A DNA stretch of 7,331 nucleotides from Christensenella sp. UBA941. GTDB lineage: Bacteria; Bacillota; Clostridia; Christensenellales; UBA941. The DNA is taken from the NCBI GenBank assembly GCA_002293365.1, contig DBDD01000031.1, positions 634-7,964 on the forward strand. Direction: 5' to 3'. Under the pieces are notes generated by a model, which had not been told where the DNA came from, did no database searches, and saw only the letters and a program-made list of their open reading frames with translations. Positions 1 through 5,744 of the stretch are shown here, in pieces. The stretch's first letter is position 1. Each line of letters begins with the position of its first letter. A program made the position numbers and the translations under genes.

Positions 1-22
1 GGGAACGGCAATTGCCGTTCCC
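1..22 (-). terminator. Perfect palindrome after prfA, probable transcription terminator
   Basis: The two 11-base halves are exact reverse complements, giving a 9-bp GC-rich stem (GGGAACGGC with GCCGTTCCC) and an AATT loop. It lies 18 bases past the prfA stop codon on the minus strand, where a rho-independent terminator is expected. The T tract that would follow on this strand falls outside the window, so the terminator role is inferred. On the plus strand no T run follows. It could instead be a dispersed palindromic repeat of the kind common in intergenic DNA. Confidence 0.5.
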
Positions 23-40
23 CTCTTAAAAATAATTATT

Positions 41-1108
41 CTACGCCTCGCCGCCCGCGAGCATCGACGCCCTCGCGTGCACCGTCAGCGCGTCCACCAT
101 CTCGTCGAGGTCGCCGTCGAGGAAGGCTTCGAGCTTATATAGCGTCAGGCCGATGCGATGGTCGCTCACGCGGCCTTGGGGGAAATTATACGTCCTTATA
201 CGCTCGGAGCGATCGCCGGAGCCGACCTGCGCCTTGCGGTTTTCTGAATAGGCGGCCTCCTGTTCGGTTTGAATGCGTTCTAGCAGGCGGCTTTTCAGTA
301 CGCGCATCGCCTTCTCTTTGTTTTTTAGCTGGCTTTTTTCGTCCTGACAGATGACAACGAGTCCCGTCGGGATGTGCGTTATGCGTACGGCGGAGTCCGT
401 CGTGTTGACGCTCTGGCCGCCGTGGCCGCCGGAACGGTATACGTCTACGCGCAGGTCGTTTTGGTTTATCTGTACCTCTACGTCCTCGGCCTCGGGCAAC
501 ACGGCGACCGTCGCCGCCGACGTATGTATACGCCCTTGCGATTCCGTTTCTGGGACGCGCTGAACCCTATGCACGCCCGATTCGAATTTCAACCGCGAAT
601 AGGCCTTTTTGCCGCTTATGGAGAGGATAACCTCCTTTACGCCGCCGATATTTGTGGAGTTGTCGGAGAGGAATTCGGCCTTAAAGCCGTGTCGCTCCGC
701 GTAGCGCGTGTACATGCGCAGGAGGTCGGCCCCAAAGAGCGCGGCTTCCTCGCCGCCCGTACCCGCGCGAATCTCAAGGATGACGTTCTTATCGTCGTTC
801 GGATCGCCCGGAATGAGCAGTATTTTCAGCTCTTCCTCCAGGGCCGCAAGCCTTTCAACAAGCTCCTGTTTTTCCTCCTCCGCCATAGCGCGGATATCCC
901 CGTCGGAATCCGAGAGCATCGGCGAAAGCGCGTCGAGCTGTTCCTTTGCCGAAATATGCCTGCTATACGCTTCCACGATCTCTTCGAGCGAGGCTTGTTC
1001 TTTCGACAGCGCCCGATACTTTTCTTGATCCGCAATTACGTTCGGATCGGACAGCAGTGAGCACAGCTCGTCGTAGCGCGCTTGGATGGATTTTAGCTTT
1101 TCAAACAT
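41..1108 (-). CDS. prfA: Peptide chain release factor 1 (RF1)
   Basis: RF1 recognises UAA and UAG in the ribosomal A site and triggers hydrolysis of the finished peptide from tRNA; it is cytoplasmic. The 355-residue length is normal for the family. An N-terminal helical domain (about 1-100) is followed by the signature EIRAGTGGEEAALF (112-125). The PxT codon-recognition tripeptide is PET at 186-188 inside RVPETESQGRIHTS, which marks RF1 rather than RF2. The catalytic GGQ is at 230-232 in GGHGGQSVNTTDSA, and SDHRIGLTLYKLE (315-327) lies near the C-terminus. The ATG has a GGAGT ribosome binding site 9 bases upstream (1118-1122 on the minus strand). It is the last gene of the cluster, 50 bases after prmC, whose product methylates Gln232. 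No anomalies are seen. Identification is essentially certain. Confidence 0.98.
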   Translation of the reverse strand: MFEKLKSIQARYDELCSLLSDPNVIADQEKYRALSKEQASLEEIVEAYSRHISAKEQLDALSPMLSDSDGDIRAMAEEEKQELVERLAALEEELKILLIPGDPNDDKNVILEIRAGTGGEEAALFGADLLRMYTRYAERHGFKAEFLSDNSTNIGGVKEVILSISGKKAYSRLKFESGVHRVQRVPETESQGRIHTSAATVAVLPEAEDVEVQINQNDLRVDVYRSGGHGGQSVNTTDSAVRITHIPTGLVVICQDEKSQLKNKEKAMRVLKSRLLERIQTEQEAAYSENRKAQVGSGDRSERIRTYNFPQGRVSDHRIGLTLYKLEAFLDGDLDEMVDALTVHARASMLAGGEA

Positions 1109-1158
1109 TCGTCAATTACTCCAATAATGCTTCCATATATTTCCGGATTCACAAAATA

Positions 1159-1980
1159 TCAACACTTTAATGCCCAATTTACTTCCACAATCCTCTCAAT
1201 CCCGTATAAATCCCTGTGCGCTCTCGCCTTAAATCCCTTCGCCTTGAAAAGCGCGCGAACGGCATCCGACTGGTCGTAGCCGACTTCAAACAGCGCGACG
1301 CCGTTTGCCGTTAGGTGCCCGCCAAGGCCGCTTGCCAGCTCGCGATAAGCGTCAAGGCCGTCTTCGCCGCCGTCAAGGGCCAGCTTTGGCTCAAAGGCCA
1401 GTTCGCGCTGCAAAGCGGCAAGCTCTGCGGACGGAATATACGGCGGATTGGAGACGATTAGATCAAACGCGCGCCCCGCGACGGGCGCGAACCATTCTCC
1501 CTGTTGAAACTCTACACGTACGCCGTTCAGTTCCGCGTTTTCTCGCGCAACGTTCAGAGCCTCCGGGCTTATATCCGTCGCCGTTATTGACTTAAAGCCG
1601 CCGAATTTCGCCATTGCTACGGCGATACAGCCGGAGCCGGCGCCGATTTCCAGCGCGGAAGCGAGGCCGCGCTCCCTTTGAAGCTCCAAAGCGATTTGAA
1701 CGAGCGTCTCCGTCTCGGGGCGGGGGATCAGCGCGCCCTCGCGCACTTTAAACGTCAAGCCGTAGAAATCCCATTCGCCCAGGATATATTGAAGCGGGCG
1801 GCCGTTTTTGCGCTGCTCTATATAGCCCTCAAGCGTTTTGTGCGCGCCTTCCGGCGTCGGGCCGCCTAAAACCGGCTCCGCGCCGACGGCCTTGAGCATC
1901 CAGCGGGCTTCGGCTTCGGGTTCGCCGGAAACGCCCCGTAGGGCGTCAATTAACCAGACTCTAGCTTCGCGGGTCGTCAT
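1159..1980 (-). CDS. prmC: Release factor glutamine N5-methyltransferase PrmC (HemK)
   Basis: PrmC transfers a methyl group from S-adenosylmethionine to the side-chain amide of the GGQ glutamine in RF1 and RF2, improving peptide release. The 273 residues show an N-terminal helical substrate-binding domain containing RPLQYILGEWDFYG (61-74) and LIPRPETETLV (84-94). A Rossmann methyltransferase domain follows, with motif I EIGAGSGCIAVAMAK (111-125), acidic D136 and the diagnostic NPPY at 178-181, then EPKLALDGGEDGL (197-209). NPPY is typical of amide N-methyltransferases. The ATG at 1978-1980 fits the family N-terminus, but no clear Shine-Dalgarno precedes it: only a GTGAG 15 bases away, within the repeat array at 1985-2054. 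The gene lies 39 bases after the DUF1385 gene and immediately before its substrate gene prfA. Confidence 0.96.
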   Translation of the reverse strand: MTTREARVWLIDALRGVSGEPEAEARWMLKAVGAEPVLGGPTPEGAHKTLEGYIEQRKNGRPLQYILGEWDFYGLTFKVREGALIPRPETETLVQIALELQRERGLASALEIGAGSGCIAVAMAKFGGFKSITATDISPEALNVARENAELNGVRVEFQQGEWFAPVAGRAFDLIVSNPPYIPSAELAALQRELAFEPKLALDGGEDGLDAYRELASGLGGHLTANGVALFEVGYDQSDAVRALFKAKGFKARAHRDLYGIERIVEVNWALKC

Positions 1981-1984
1981 GCTT

Positions 1985-2054
1985 ATAGTTCACAACTCAC
2001 AATGCATAATTTTCAGCTATCAACTGTCCACTGACAACTGTCCACTATCAACTT
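1985..2054. repeat. Array of ten degenerate 7-bp units between the DUF1385 gene and prmC
   Basis: Read on the plus strand from 1985 in steps of seven, all ten units fit a loose pattern W-Y-(A/C)-R-Y-(T/G)-N: atagttc, acaactc, acaatgc, ataattt, tcagcta, tcaactg, tccactg, acaactg, tccacta, tcaactt. The right half contains a near-exact 14-base duplication (2021-2034 and 2035-2048). The array fills the gap between the DUF1385 gene and prmC, supplies the DUF1385 stop codon and last residues, and ends four bases from the prmC ATG. Similar AT-rich tandem stretches are, from general knowledge, dispersed in many Clostridia genomes. Heptanucleotide short tandem repeats are also known in cyanobacteria. 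The function is unknown. Confidence 0.7.
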
Positions 2055-2955
2055 CGCCCTTTACCGCCAAATCGAACGCCGCCAGCGCGACCTCGATCAT
2101 GCCGTCCTCCGGTTCGCGCGTCGTGAGCTTTTGGAGCATCAGCCCCGGAAAGCGCACGATGCGGCAGAGCAGATTGTCGCTCTTGGCGGCGAGCTTGAGG
2201 ACTTCATACGCCAACCCCGCGACGATGGGGATGCAGCCTATGCGGATCAAAAGCCGCAGGAACGGATTCATATTCCAGCCAAAAAACGAGAAGAAGACGA
2301 TCGACACCATCATAACCAGAAACAGATAATTTGTGCCGCAGCGCGGGTGCAAGCGCGTCTTTACGCGCGCGTTCGCGACAGTTAGCTCCTCTTCGGCCTC
2401 GTAGCAGGCGATGACCTTATGCTCCGCGCCGTGATACATGAACACGCGGCGTATATCCTTCATGCCTGATATCGCCGTAATATACCCGAAGAATATCAAA
2501 AGCCGCGTTACGCCCTCTATCAGGTTCATCAACAAAGAACTGTTTACAAACGGGCGCAGAAAATTCGCTAAAACGTTCGGCAATATGAAGAAGATACCCA
2601 CGGCCATACAGACCGCGACCACTACGGCGAAGCCCATCATGACCTTCATCGCGTCCTTGCCCGTTTTCTTTGCGATGAATTCCTCGAATTTCGAAGGCGT
2701 TTCTTCTTCCTCTAGGCCCAGGACGTCCGCGGAGTACGTCAGCGTTTTCATACCAATTGAAAGAGATTCCACAAACGAGACTACGCCGCGTACGATTGGA
2801 AACCCGAAGAATTTGTTGCGTTTGGACGCCGATACGAACGGATCGAATTTCTTCACTATCTCGTCGCCCTTGCGCACGGCGACGGCAATACCCTCCGGAG
2901 CGCGCATCATAACGCCCTCAAGCACAGCCTGTCCGCCGATACTGGTTCGTTTCAT
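2020..2955 (-). CDS. DUF1385 family membrane protein (YqhQ-like)
   Basis: This is an integral membrane protein of unknown function, common in Bacillota and often next to rpmE, prmC and prfA. From the ATG at 2955 it has 311 residues. It opens with the family signature GGQAVLEGVMMR (7-18). Hydrophobic segments lie at about 104-130, 140-163, 210-227 and 232-253. Conserved HGAEHKVI (175-182) and HPRCGTNYLFL (203-213) bring His and Cys residues that could bind a metal, which is inference. The ATG is preferred over an upstream in-frame TTG at 2994, because GGGAG sits 7 bases before the ATG and the signature then begins at residue 7; the extra 13 residues would be unlike the family. The last residues (EVDSGQLSVDS) come from a 7-bp repeat array and look like an acquired tail. 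Confidence 0.9.
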   Translation of the reverse strand: MKRTSIGGQAVLEGVMMRAPEGIAVAVRKGDEIVKKFDPFVSASKRNKFFGFPIVRGVVSFVESLSIGMKTLTYSADVLGLEEEETPSKFEEFIAKKTGKDAMKVMMGFAVVVAVCMAVGIFFILPNVLANFLRPFVNSSLLMNLIEGVTRLLIFFGYITAISGMKDIRRVFMYHGAEHKVIACYEAEEELTVANARVKTRLHPRCGTNYLFLVMMVSIVFFSFFGWNMNPFLRLLIRIGCIPIVAGLAYEVLKLAAKSDNLLCRIVRFPGLMLQKLTTREPEDGMIEVALAAFDLAVKGEVDSGQLSVDS

Positions 2956-2962
2956 TGAATTA

Positions 2963-2967
2963 CTCCC
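2963..2967 (-). promoter_or_regulatory. Ribosome binding site that sets the DUF1385 start
   Basis: GGGAG on the minus strand lies 7 bases before the ATG at 2953-2955. The competing in-frame TTG at 2992-2994 has no purine-rich sequence at a suitable distance, so translation should begin at the ATG. Confidence 0.8.
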
Positions 2968-3028
2968 TTCGGGCTCTGCAACGAACCCCGCCAAAAGGTT
3001 GTATAGTTTTAGTAAATATACGCGAATA

Positions 3029-3053
3029 AGGCTGCCGCAATCGTCGACAGCCT
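3029..3053 (-). terminator. Hairpin between rpmE and the DUF1385 gene, possible weak terminator or attenuator
   Basis: On the minus strand a 9-bp stem (AGGCTGTCG with CGGCAGCCT, one G-T wobble) closes a 7-base loop, starting 17 bases after the rpmE stop codon. It is followed by TTATTCGCG rather than a solid T run, so termination would be partial at best. It may lower expression of the downstream genes relative to rpmE, or act as an RNA stability element at the rpmE 3' end. No convincing separate promoter for the DUF1385 gene is visible in the 115-base gap. Confidence 0.4.
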
Positions 3054-3070
3054 CGTCGTTTGTACGTATG

Positions 3071-3268
3071 TTACATCCCGTAACGCTTCTTGAACCTGTC
3101 TACCCGGCCGCCGGTATCGACCAGCTTCTGCTTTCCGGTATAGAACGGATGGCACTTGCTGCAAATTTCGACGCGCAGCTCCTTTTTCACCGAACCGGAA
3201 GAAAACGTCTCGCCGCATGCGCAGCGTACCGTGCAGTCGCCGTAGCTGGGATGAATTTTCTCTTTCAT
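3071..3268 (-). CDS. rpmE: 50S ribosomal protein L31, zinc-binding form
   Basis: L31 is a small protein of the large ribosomal subunit that helps form a bridge to the small subunit. The 65-residue product matches the family from end to end: MKEKIHPSYGDCTVRCACG at the start, ICSKCHPFYTGKQKLVDTGG in the middle and RVDRFKKRYG at the end. Cysteines C16, C18, C36 and C39 form the zinc site, so this is the zinc-containing (C+) type rather than the zinc-free paralogue made under zinc starvation. The ATG has an almost ideal AGGAGGTG 8 bases upstream (3277-3284 on the minus strand). It is the first gene of the minus-strand cluster and has its own promoter at 3305-3333. Confidence 0.98.
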   Translation of the reverse strand: MKEKIHPSYGDCTVRCACGETFSSGSVKKELRVEICSKCHPFYTGKQKLVDTGGRVDRFKKRYGM

Positions 3269-3304
3269 AAGGCACTCACCTCCTGCCTTTTACGTGCAAA
3301 TCGC

Positions 3305-3333
3305 ATTATACAATAGGCCAAGGCGTTTTGCAA
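3305..3333 (-). promoter_or_regulatory. Vegetative sigma-type promoter for rpmE
   Basis: On the minus strand, TTGCAA (3328-3333) and a perfect TATAAT (3305-3310) are separated by 17 bases. Transcription would start near 3298, leaving a leader of about 30 bases containing the AGGAGGTG site. It probably drives rpmE and, by read-through, the DUF1385 gene, prmC and prfA. Confidence 0.75.
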
Positions 3334-3338
3334 GCGGA

Positions 3339-3393
3339 AAATGTGGGGATGAGCGCTTTGTGCGCTTTGGGAGGCGCGCTTGCCCCTACATTT
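3339..3393. repeat. Long imperfect inverted repeat (hairpin element) in the divergent intergenic region
   Basis: The 18-base arms 3339-3356 and 3376-3393 pair along their length without gaps: 14 Watson-Crick pairs, three G-T wobbles and one A-C mismatch, around a 19-base loop. The outer ends read AAATGT and ACATTT. Part of the left arm and loop is a direct repeat of GCGCTTTG (3353-3360 and 3362-3369). It lies upstream of both divergent promoters and has no T tract, so it does not look like a terminator. The GCCCCTACA end resembles short palindromic repeats scattered through many bacterial genomes, so a MITE- or REP-like element is the best guess. Confidence 0.5.
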
Positions 3394-3395
3394 GA

Positions 3396-3424
3396 TTGTA
3401 AATCCCCCGCCAAACTGTTATGAT
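3396..3424 (+). promoter_or_regulatory. Candidate promoter for the M19 dipeptidase gene
   Basis: TTGTAA (3396-3401) and TATGAT (3419-3424) are 17 bases apart. A TG one base before the -10 box (TGTTATGAT) makes it an extended -10. The predicted start near 3431 gives a leader of about 50 bases. That leader includes three AT-rich 7-bp units (3450-3470) before the ribosome binding site. Confidence 0.6.
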
Positions 3425-3449
3425 TGAAGCGGTAGTTGACTCTATTTTC

Positions 3450-3470
3450 TCAATTATCAATCATCAATTT
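3450..3470. repeat. Three tandem 7-bp units in the M19 leader
   Basis: Three consecutive heptamers, tcaatta, tcaatca and tcaattt, lie just before the ribosome binding site of the M19 gene. They resemble the units of the larger array at 1985-2054 in length and composition (TCAAYTN), so the two tracts may share an origin. With only three units, chance cannot be excluded. Confidence 0.45.
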
Positions 3471-3482
3471 AAGTGAGGTTTC

Positions 3483-4406
3483 ATGTTTCACGTAGCCGAC
3501 GCGCACACCGACTTCCTTTACAAAATGGTCAACGACGGCGCGGATATCGCAAAGCCGATAGAAGGGCAGCAGCTTTTTCTATCCCAAAAAAGCCCCGTCG
3601 CCCTACAGGTTTTCGCGGCATGGATGGACAGGCGCAAAGCCCAGCAATATTCCTTTCAGACGCTGGAGATGATCGACGCTTTTGAGCGCATGCTCCAAGC
3701 GGATCCGCGCTTGAAGCGCTTCGAAAAGGATTCCGAATTCCCGCCGAAAGACGGAACGATTTACGCAATGCTATCCGTCGAGGGCGGCGAAGCGATTACG
3801 GACGCGTTCATGATACGCACGCTCTGCCGCCTAGGCGTTAAATCCGTCGCGTTGACGTGGAACCATAAAAACCGCTTGGGCTATCCCGCCATGGGCCGCT
3901 CGGACAAGGGGCTTACGGCGTTGGGCAAGGAGATCGTCGCCGAAATGGGGCGCCTGGGAATGGCCGTGGACGTGTCGCACCTGAACGACGAGGGTATAGA
4001 CGACGTTTTAAAGCTATCGCGCAAGGGCCGCGCGCCTATGGCGTCGCACTCCAACGCGCGCTCCGTCCGCAACCACCCCCGTAACCTCTCCGACAGGCAT
4101 ATCCGAGCTATTGCGGGCATGGGCGGCTTTATCGGCGTAAACTTCTACAGGCCGTTTCTGGGTTCCGGCGCACCGGATGTCGATACTGTAGTAGAACATA
4201 TCGAACATATCGGCAATACCGGCTCGTGGAAATGCGTGGGGCTCGGCTCCGATTTCGACGGCATGGAGCTGCCTGCCGAAGGGCTCGAAACGTGCGAGCG
4301 CTTTGGCGCGCTTATAGACGCGCTTAGGGAGCGCGGGCATTCCGAAGCGGTCGTTTCGGATATCGCGGGCGGGAATTATGTGCGGTATATCAGGCAGTTT
4401 TTGTAG
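3483..4406 (+). CDS. Membrane dipeptidase family protein (peptidase M19, renal dipeptidase-like)
   Basis: Peptidase M19 enzymes are two-zinc hydrolases that cleave dipeptides, often with a D-residue or dehydro-residue in second position. All expected metal ligands are visible: H8 and D10 in DAHTDF, bridging E100 in SVEGGEA, H166 in VDVSHLND, H189 in ASHSNARSV and D257 in GSDFDGME. GLTALGKEIVAEMGRLGMAVDVSH (143-166) is a strongly conserved stretch. The 307-residue length is normal for bacterial members. There is no signal peptide or membrane segment, so it should act in the cytoplasm despite the family name. The ATG follows GTGAGG by four bases, a fair but close ribosome binding site. It lies 63 bases before an M20D amidohydrolase gene on the same strand, suggesting shared transcription and a role in peptide salvage. 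The exact substrate cannot be read from sequence. Confidence 0.93.
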   Translation: MFHVADAHTDFLYKMVNDGADIAKPIEGQQLFLSQKSPVALQVFAAWMDRRKAQQYSFQTLEMIDAFERMLQADPRLKRFEKDSEFPPKDGTIYAMLSVEGGEAITDAFMIRTLCRLGVKSVALTWNHKNRLGYPAMGRSDKGLTALGKEIVAEMGRLGMAVDVSHLNDEGIDDVLKLSRKGRAPMASHSNARSVRNHPRNLSDRHIRAIAGMGGFIGVNFYRPFLGSGAPDVDTVVEHIEHIGNTGSWKCVGLGSDFDGMELPAEGLETCERFGALIDALRERGHSEAVVSDIAGGNYVRYIRQFL

Positions 4407-4422
4407 GGTACAATTTGTACCC
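4406..4422. repeat. Small palindrome at the end of the M19 gene
   Basis: GGGTAC and GTACCC flank a five-base AATTT loop, and the first G is the last base of the M19 stop codon. No T tract follows, so it is unlikely to terminate transcription efficiently. It may protect the upstream mRNA end or be a small dispersed repeat. In style (GGG, AATT in the centre, CCC) it resembles the palindrome at 1-22. Confidence 0.45.
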
Positions 4423-4469
4423 CTGTTGACAATATTTATCGACGAAAAACTGACGCAGGAGGTATTTTC

Positions 4470-5609
4470 ATGCAGCTCCATCCTTCCGTCGAAGCACTTC
4501 TTCCCGAGGCGCGGGAGATGCGGCGCGCGTTGCACCGCATGCCCGAAACAGGCTTTCAGGAGCGTAAGACGCAGGCGTTCATTTTAAACTATCTGCAAAA
4601 GCTCGGGCCGGATTCGATCGAAAAGCTTGCGGATACGGGCATAAAGGCTGTGTTTTACGCCGAGCGTCCGTCGGGAACCGTCGCTTTTCGCGCGGATATG
4701 GACGCGCTGAACGTAAAGGAGGCGACGGGGCTGGAATTCGCCTCGTATTCCGGCCGCATGCACGCATGCGGGCACGACGGGCATATGACGGTGCTGCTGC
4801 TTTTGGCGAAGCTGATTTCCAAGGCGCGCAAGAGCCTCTTCCAGAACGTCGTGCTGCTCTTTCAGCCCGGCGAGGAAGGTTTTGCGGGCGCGAAGCGGAT
4901 GATCGAAAACGGCGCATTGAACGACCCGCCCGTAGAGCGCATATACGGCTTGCACATTTGGCCTCAAGTACCCGAAGGCAAAATCGCCGTGCGCTGGGGC
5001 CCGATGATGGCTAAAACCTGCGAGTTCGATATTATTGTAGGCGGAGTAAGCGCGCACGGGGCGAGCCCGCAGCTCGGCGTGGACGCCGTCGTATCCTCCG
5101 CCGCATTCATATCGCTCTTGCAAACAGCAATTACGCGAAACCTCGACCCGCATCAGGACGCGATTTTGACGATCGGCAAGCTGACGGGCGGCACGGCCAG
5201 GAATATCATCGCGGACAGGGTTGAGATGAACGCCACGCTGCGCGTATTCTCCCAGGATGTGTTTGAGCAGCTCATGAGCCGGCTGCGCGCGATGGCGGAC
5301 GGCGTAGCCTTGGCGACGGGCACGGAAATCGAGATACACGAGCTGATGCATTATCCGTTGGTCGACAATCCCCGGTATATGGTCGAAGACTTTTATCAAT
5401 ATGTCGACGCTGAAGACAGGCTGATCGCCGAGCCCGTTATGGCCGCCGAGGATTTTTCCTTCTACCAGGAGGAGGTGCCGGGCTTGTTCTTTTTCCTCGG
5501 CGCGGGCACGCCCGAATACTCGCAGCCTCTGCATAACAGCCGCTTCAACTTCGACGAAAAGATCCTGTTGGATGGGCTGGAGGTTTATCGGAGGATTTTG
5601 TGTCTGTAG
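4470..5609 (+). CDS. M20 family amidohydrolase (M20D; N-acyl-amino acid or hippurate hydrolase type)
   Basis: These two-metal enzymes remove the acyl group from N-acylated amino acids or cleave related amides. Expected M20D motifs occur in order: RRALHRMPETGFQE (18-31), AFRADMDAL (72-80), MHACGHDGHMTVLL (97-110) with ligands C100 and H102, FQPGEEGFAGAKRMIENG (131-148) with E136 and E137, and GLHIWP (160-165) with H162. GGVSAHGASP (191-200) holds the dimerisation-domain His196, followed by AEDFSFY (326-332) and PLHNSRFNFDE (353-363) with H355. The 379-residue length is typical. There is no signal peptide, so it is cytoplasmic. The ATG has a perfect AGGAGGT six bases upstream (4457-4463). Related branches act on hippurate, indole-acetyl amino acids or N-acetyl-diaminopimelate. 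Sequence alone does not separate these, and the neighbours do not favour the lysine pathway. Confidence 0.93.
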   Translation: MQLHPSVEALLPEAREMRRALHRMPETGFQERKTQAFILNYLQKLGPDSIEKLADTGIKAVFYAERPSGTVAFRADMDALNVKEATGLEFASYSGRMHACGHDGHMTVLLLLAKLISKARKSLFQNVVLLFQPGEEGFAGAKRMIENGALNDPPVERIYGLHIWPQVPEGKIAVRWGPMMAKTCEFDIIVGGVSAHGASPQLGVDAVVSSAAFISLLQTAITRNLDPHQDAILTIGKLTGGTARNIIADRVEMNATLRVFSQDVFEQLMSRLRAMADGVALATGTEIEIHELMHYPLVDNPRYMVEDFYQYVDAEDRLIAEPVMAAEDFSFYQEEVPGLFFFLGAGTPEYSQPLHNSRFNFDEKILLDGLEVYRRILCL

Positions 5610-5621
5610 TGGCGGGGCGTG

Positions 5622-5649
5622 TTGCCGCACGCATTAAATGGTATATCAT
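5622..5649 (+). promoter_or_regulatory. Weak candidate promoter for the 56-residue protein and methyltransferase pair
   Basis: TTGCCG (5622-5627) and TATCAT (5644-5649) are 16 bases apart, within the 135-base gap after the M20D gene. The -35 is poor. A second -10-like TATATT lies at 5656-5661 without a good -35. I looked for sigma-F/G and sigma-E/K style boxes in this gap and saw none that fit. The pair could simply be read through from the M20D gene, since no terminator is evident. Confidence 0.3.
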
Positions 5650-5728
5650 TCTTCTTATATTATTTGTCGATTGCTAATATCGCCGTATTGCCTATGCGCC
5701 TTCCGCAAAAGCTAACTACAACAAATCT

Positions 5729-5736
5729 AAGGAGGG
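5729..5736 (+). promoter_or_regulatory. Strong ribosome binding site of the 56-residue protein
   Basis: AAGGAGGG ends 8 bases before the ATG at 5745. It is among the best ribosome binding sites in the window and is the main reason to accept this short reading frame as a gene. Confidence 0.8.
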
Positions 5737-5744
5737 CATAGCGG

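Noticed and set aside
374..1060. A 228-codon open frame on the plus strand opposite prfA
   Set aside because: It is antisense to a certain RF1 gene, has no recognisable domain, and has no credible ribosome binding site.
2020..2054. The tandem repeat near prmC as a CRISPR array
   Set aside because: The units are 7 to 14 bases with no unique spacers, and no cas gene is present. It is a simple degenerate tandem array.
2438..3316. A 292-codon open frame on the plus strand opposite the DUF1385 gene and rpmE
   Set aside because: It crosses two well-supported minus-strand genes and the rpmE promoter, and its translation shows no domain.
4426..4431. Perfect TTGACA between the M19 and M20D genes as a possible -35 box
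   Set aside because: No -10-like hexamer occurs 15 to 18 bases downstream (the bases there read AAACTGACG), so it is not a credible promoter.
4584..5630. A 348-codon open frame on the minus strand opposite the M20D gene
   Set aside because: It lies wholly against a gene with complete M20D motifs, shows no family motif itself and has low-complexity Arg/His/Ala-rich content. It is an antisense shadow caused by GC-biased codon use.
5617..5632. GCGTG/CACGC hairpin just after the M20D stop as a terminator
   Set aside because: The stem has only five pairs and no T tract follows. It also overlaps the -35 of the weak candidate promoter.
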